Positions 5,224-5,272 of a DNA stretch of 5,272 nt are shown here, in pieces (positions within the stretch are counted from its first letter, which is position 1; each line of letters begins with the position of its first letter). The translations under genes and the position numbers were made by a program. The stretch is from Cyanobacteria bacterium UBA3803 (GTDB lineage: Bacteria > Cyanobacteriota > Vampirovibrionia > Gastranaerophilales > Gastranaerophilaceae), in contig DFEL01000171.1 in the NCBI GenBank assembly GCA_002369055.1, positions 1 through 5,272 on the forward strand, read 5' to 3'. The notes beneath the pieces were generated by a model. It worked only from the letters and a program-made list of their open reading frames with translations, had not been told where the DNA came from and did no database searches.

Positions 5224-5238
5224 TACATAATATATGTA
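5224..5238. repeat. 15-bp inverted repeat TACATA-N3-TATGTA
   Basis: Perfect 6-bp arms TACATA (5224-5229) and TATGTA (5233-5238) are separated by 3 nt. It contains a -10-like CATAAT (5226-5231). It may be an operator or promoter element for whatever follows the window; there is too little sequence to decide. Confidence 0.25.
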
Positions 5239-5272
5239 TGAAAAGAGATGAGAGCAAAAAAGAGAACAGGAG
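5238..5272 (+). CDS. Possible start of a further gene (cut by window edge)
   Basis: An ATG at 5238 opens a frame that stays open to the window end and would encode MKRDESKKENR, a charged N-terminus with no recognisable family. No good ribosome binding site precedes it. The final AGGAG (5268-5272) could instead be the ribosome binding site of a gene starting just outside, in which case these bases are leader. Eleven codons are too few to judge. Confidence 0.2.
   Translation, partial: MKRDESKKENR

Noticed and set aside
5248..5272. Alternative downstream start at ATG 5248 (MRAKKRTG...)
   Set aside because: The nearest purine-rich stretch is too close to the ATG to serve as a ribosome binding site, and eight codons give no support.

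Overview
The window is an AT-rich bacterial segment, by eye roughly one-third G+C. It holds one partial gene on the minus strand at the left edge, then five complete genes on the plus strand. Three observations together suggest a member of the Melainabacteria/Vampirovibrionia (Gastranaerophilales), the non-photosynthetic sisters of Cyanobacteria. The GlyQ sequence has a cyanobacterial-style EPCRRPTD block. The housekeeping Fe-S pair is a full-length three-domain NifU followed by NifS. A heptanucleotide tandem repeat of the kind common in cyanobacteria-related genomes lies between genes. This placement is an inference at about 50% confidence; no rRNA or other decisive marker is present.

Layout. 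Positions 1-536 (minus) carry the N-terminal 178 codons of the glycyl-tRNA synthetase alpha subunit. Positions 537-802 are a divergent intergenic region holding a minus-strand promoter for glyQ, two TGTAACA copies 11 bp apart, a 13-bp inverted repeat, a run of 7-bp repeats and a plus-strand promoter. Positions 803-3082 form a tight three-gene plus-strand unit: a P-loop kinase resembling animal-type phosphomevalonate kinase, a DUF475/TerC-type membrane protein and a family 2 glycosyltransferase. The first gap is 1 nt and the second junction is a 1-nt TAATG overlap. A likely AT-rich hairpin terminator overlaps the end of the glycosyltransferase gene. Positions 3162-5183 are nifU and nifS, directly abutting, with no other Fe-S gene in the window. 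The last 89 nt hold a weak terminator-like hairpin, a short inverted repeat and possibly the start of another gene.

How the genes work together. NifS takes sulfur from cysteine and NifU assembles Fe-S clusters with it, so the pair is a minimal NIF-type assembly system. No nitrogenase gene is visible here, and a general housekeeping role is likely. The kinase, TerC-type protein and glycosyltransferase are co-transcribed by arrangement, but no shared pathway can be read from the sequence. The most unusual gene is the kinase: nearly every conserved active-site basic residue of human phosphomevalonate kinase is present without gaps, yet two phosphate-facing arginines are replaced, so its substrate is open. 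I found no CRISPR array, tRNA, rRNA, IS element or defence system.
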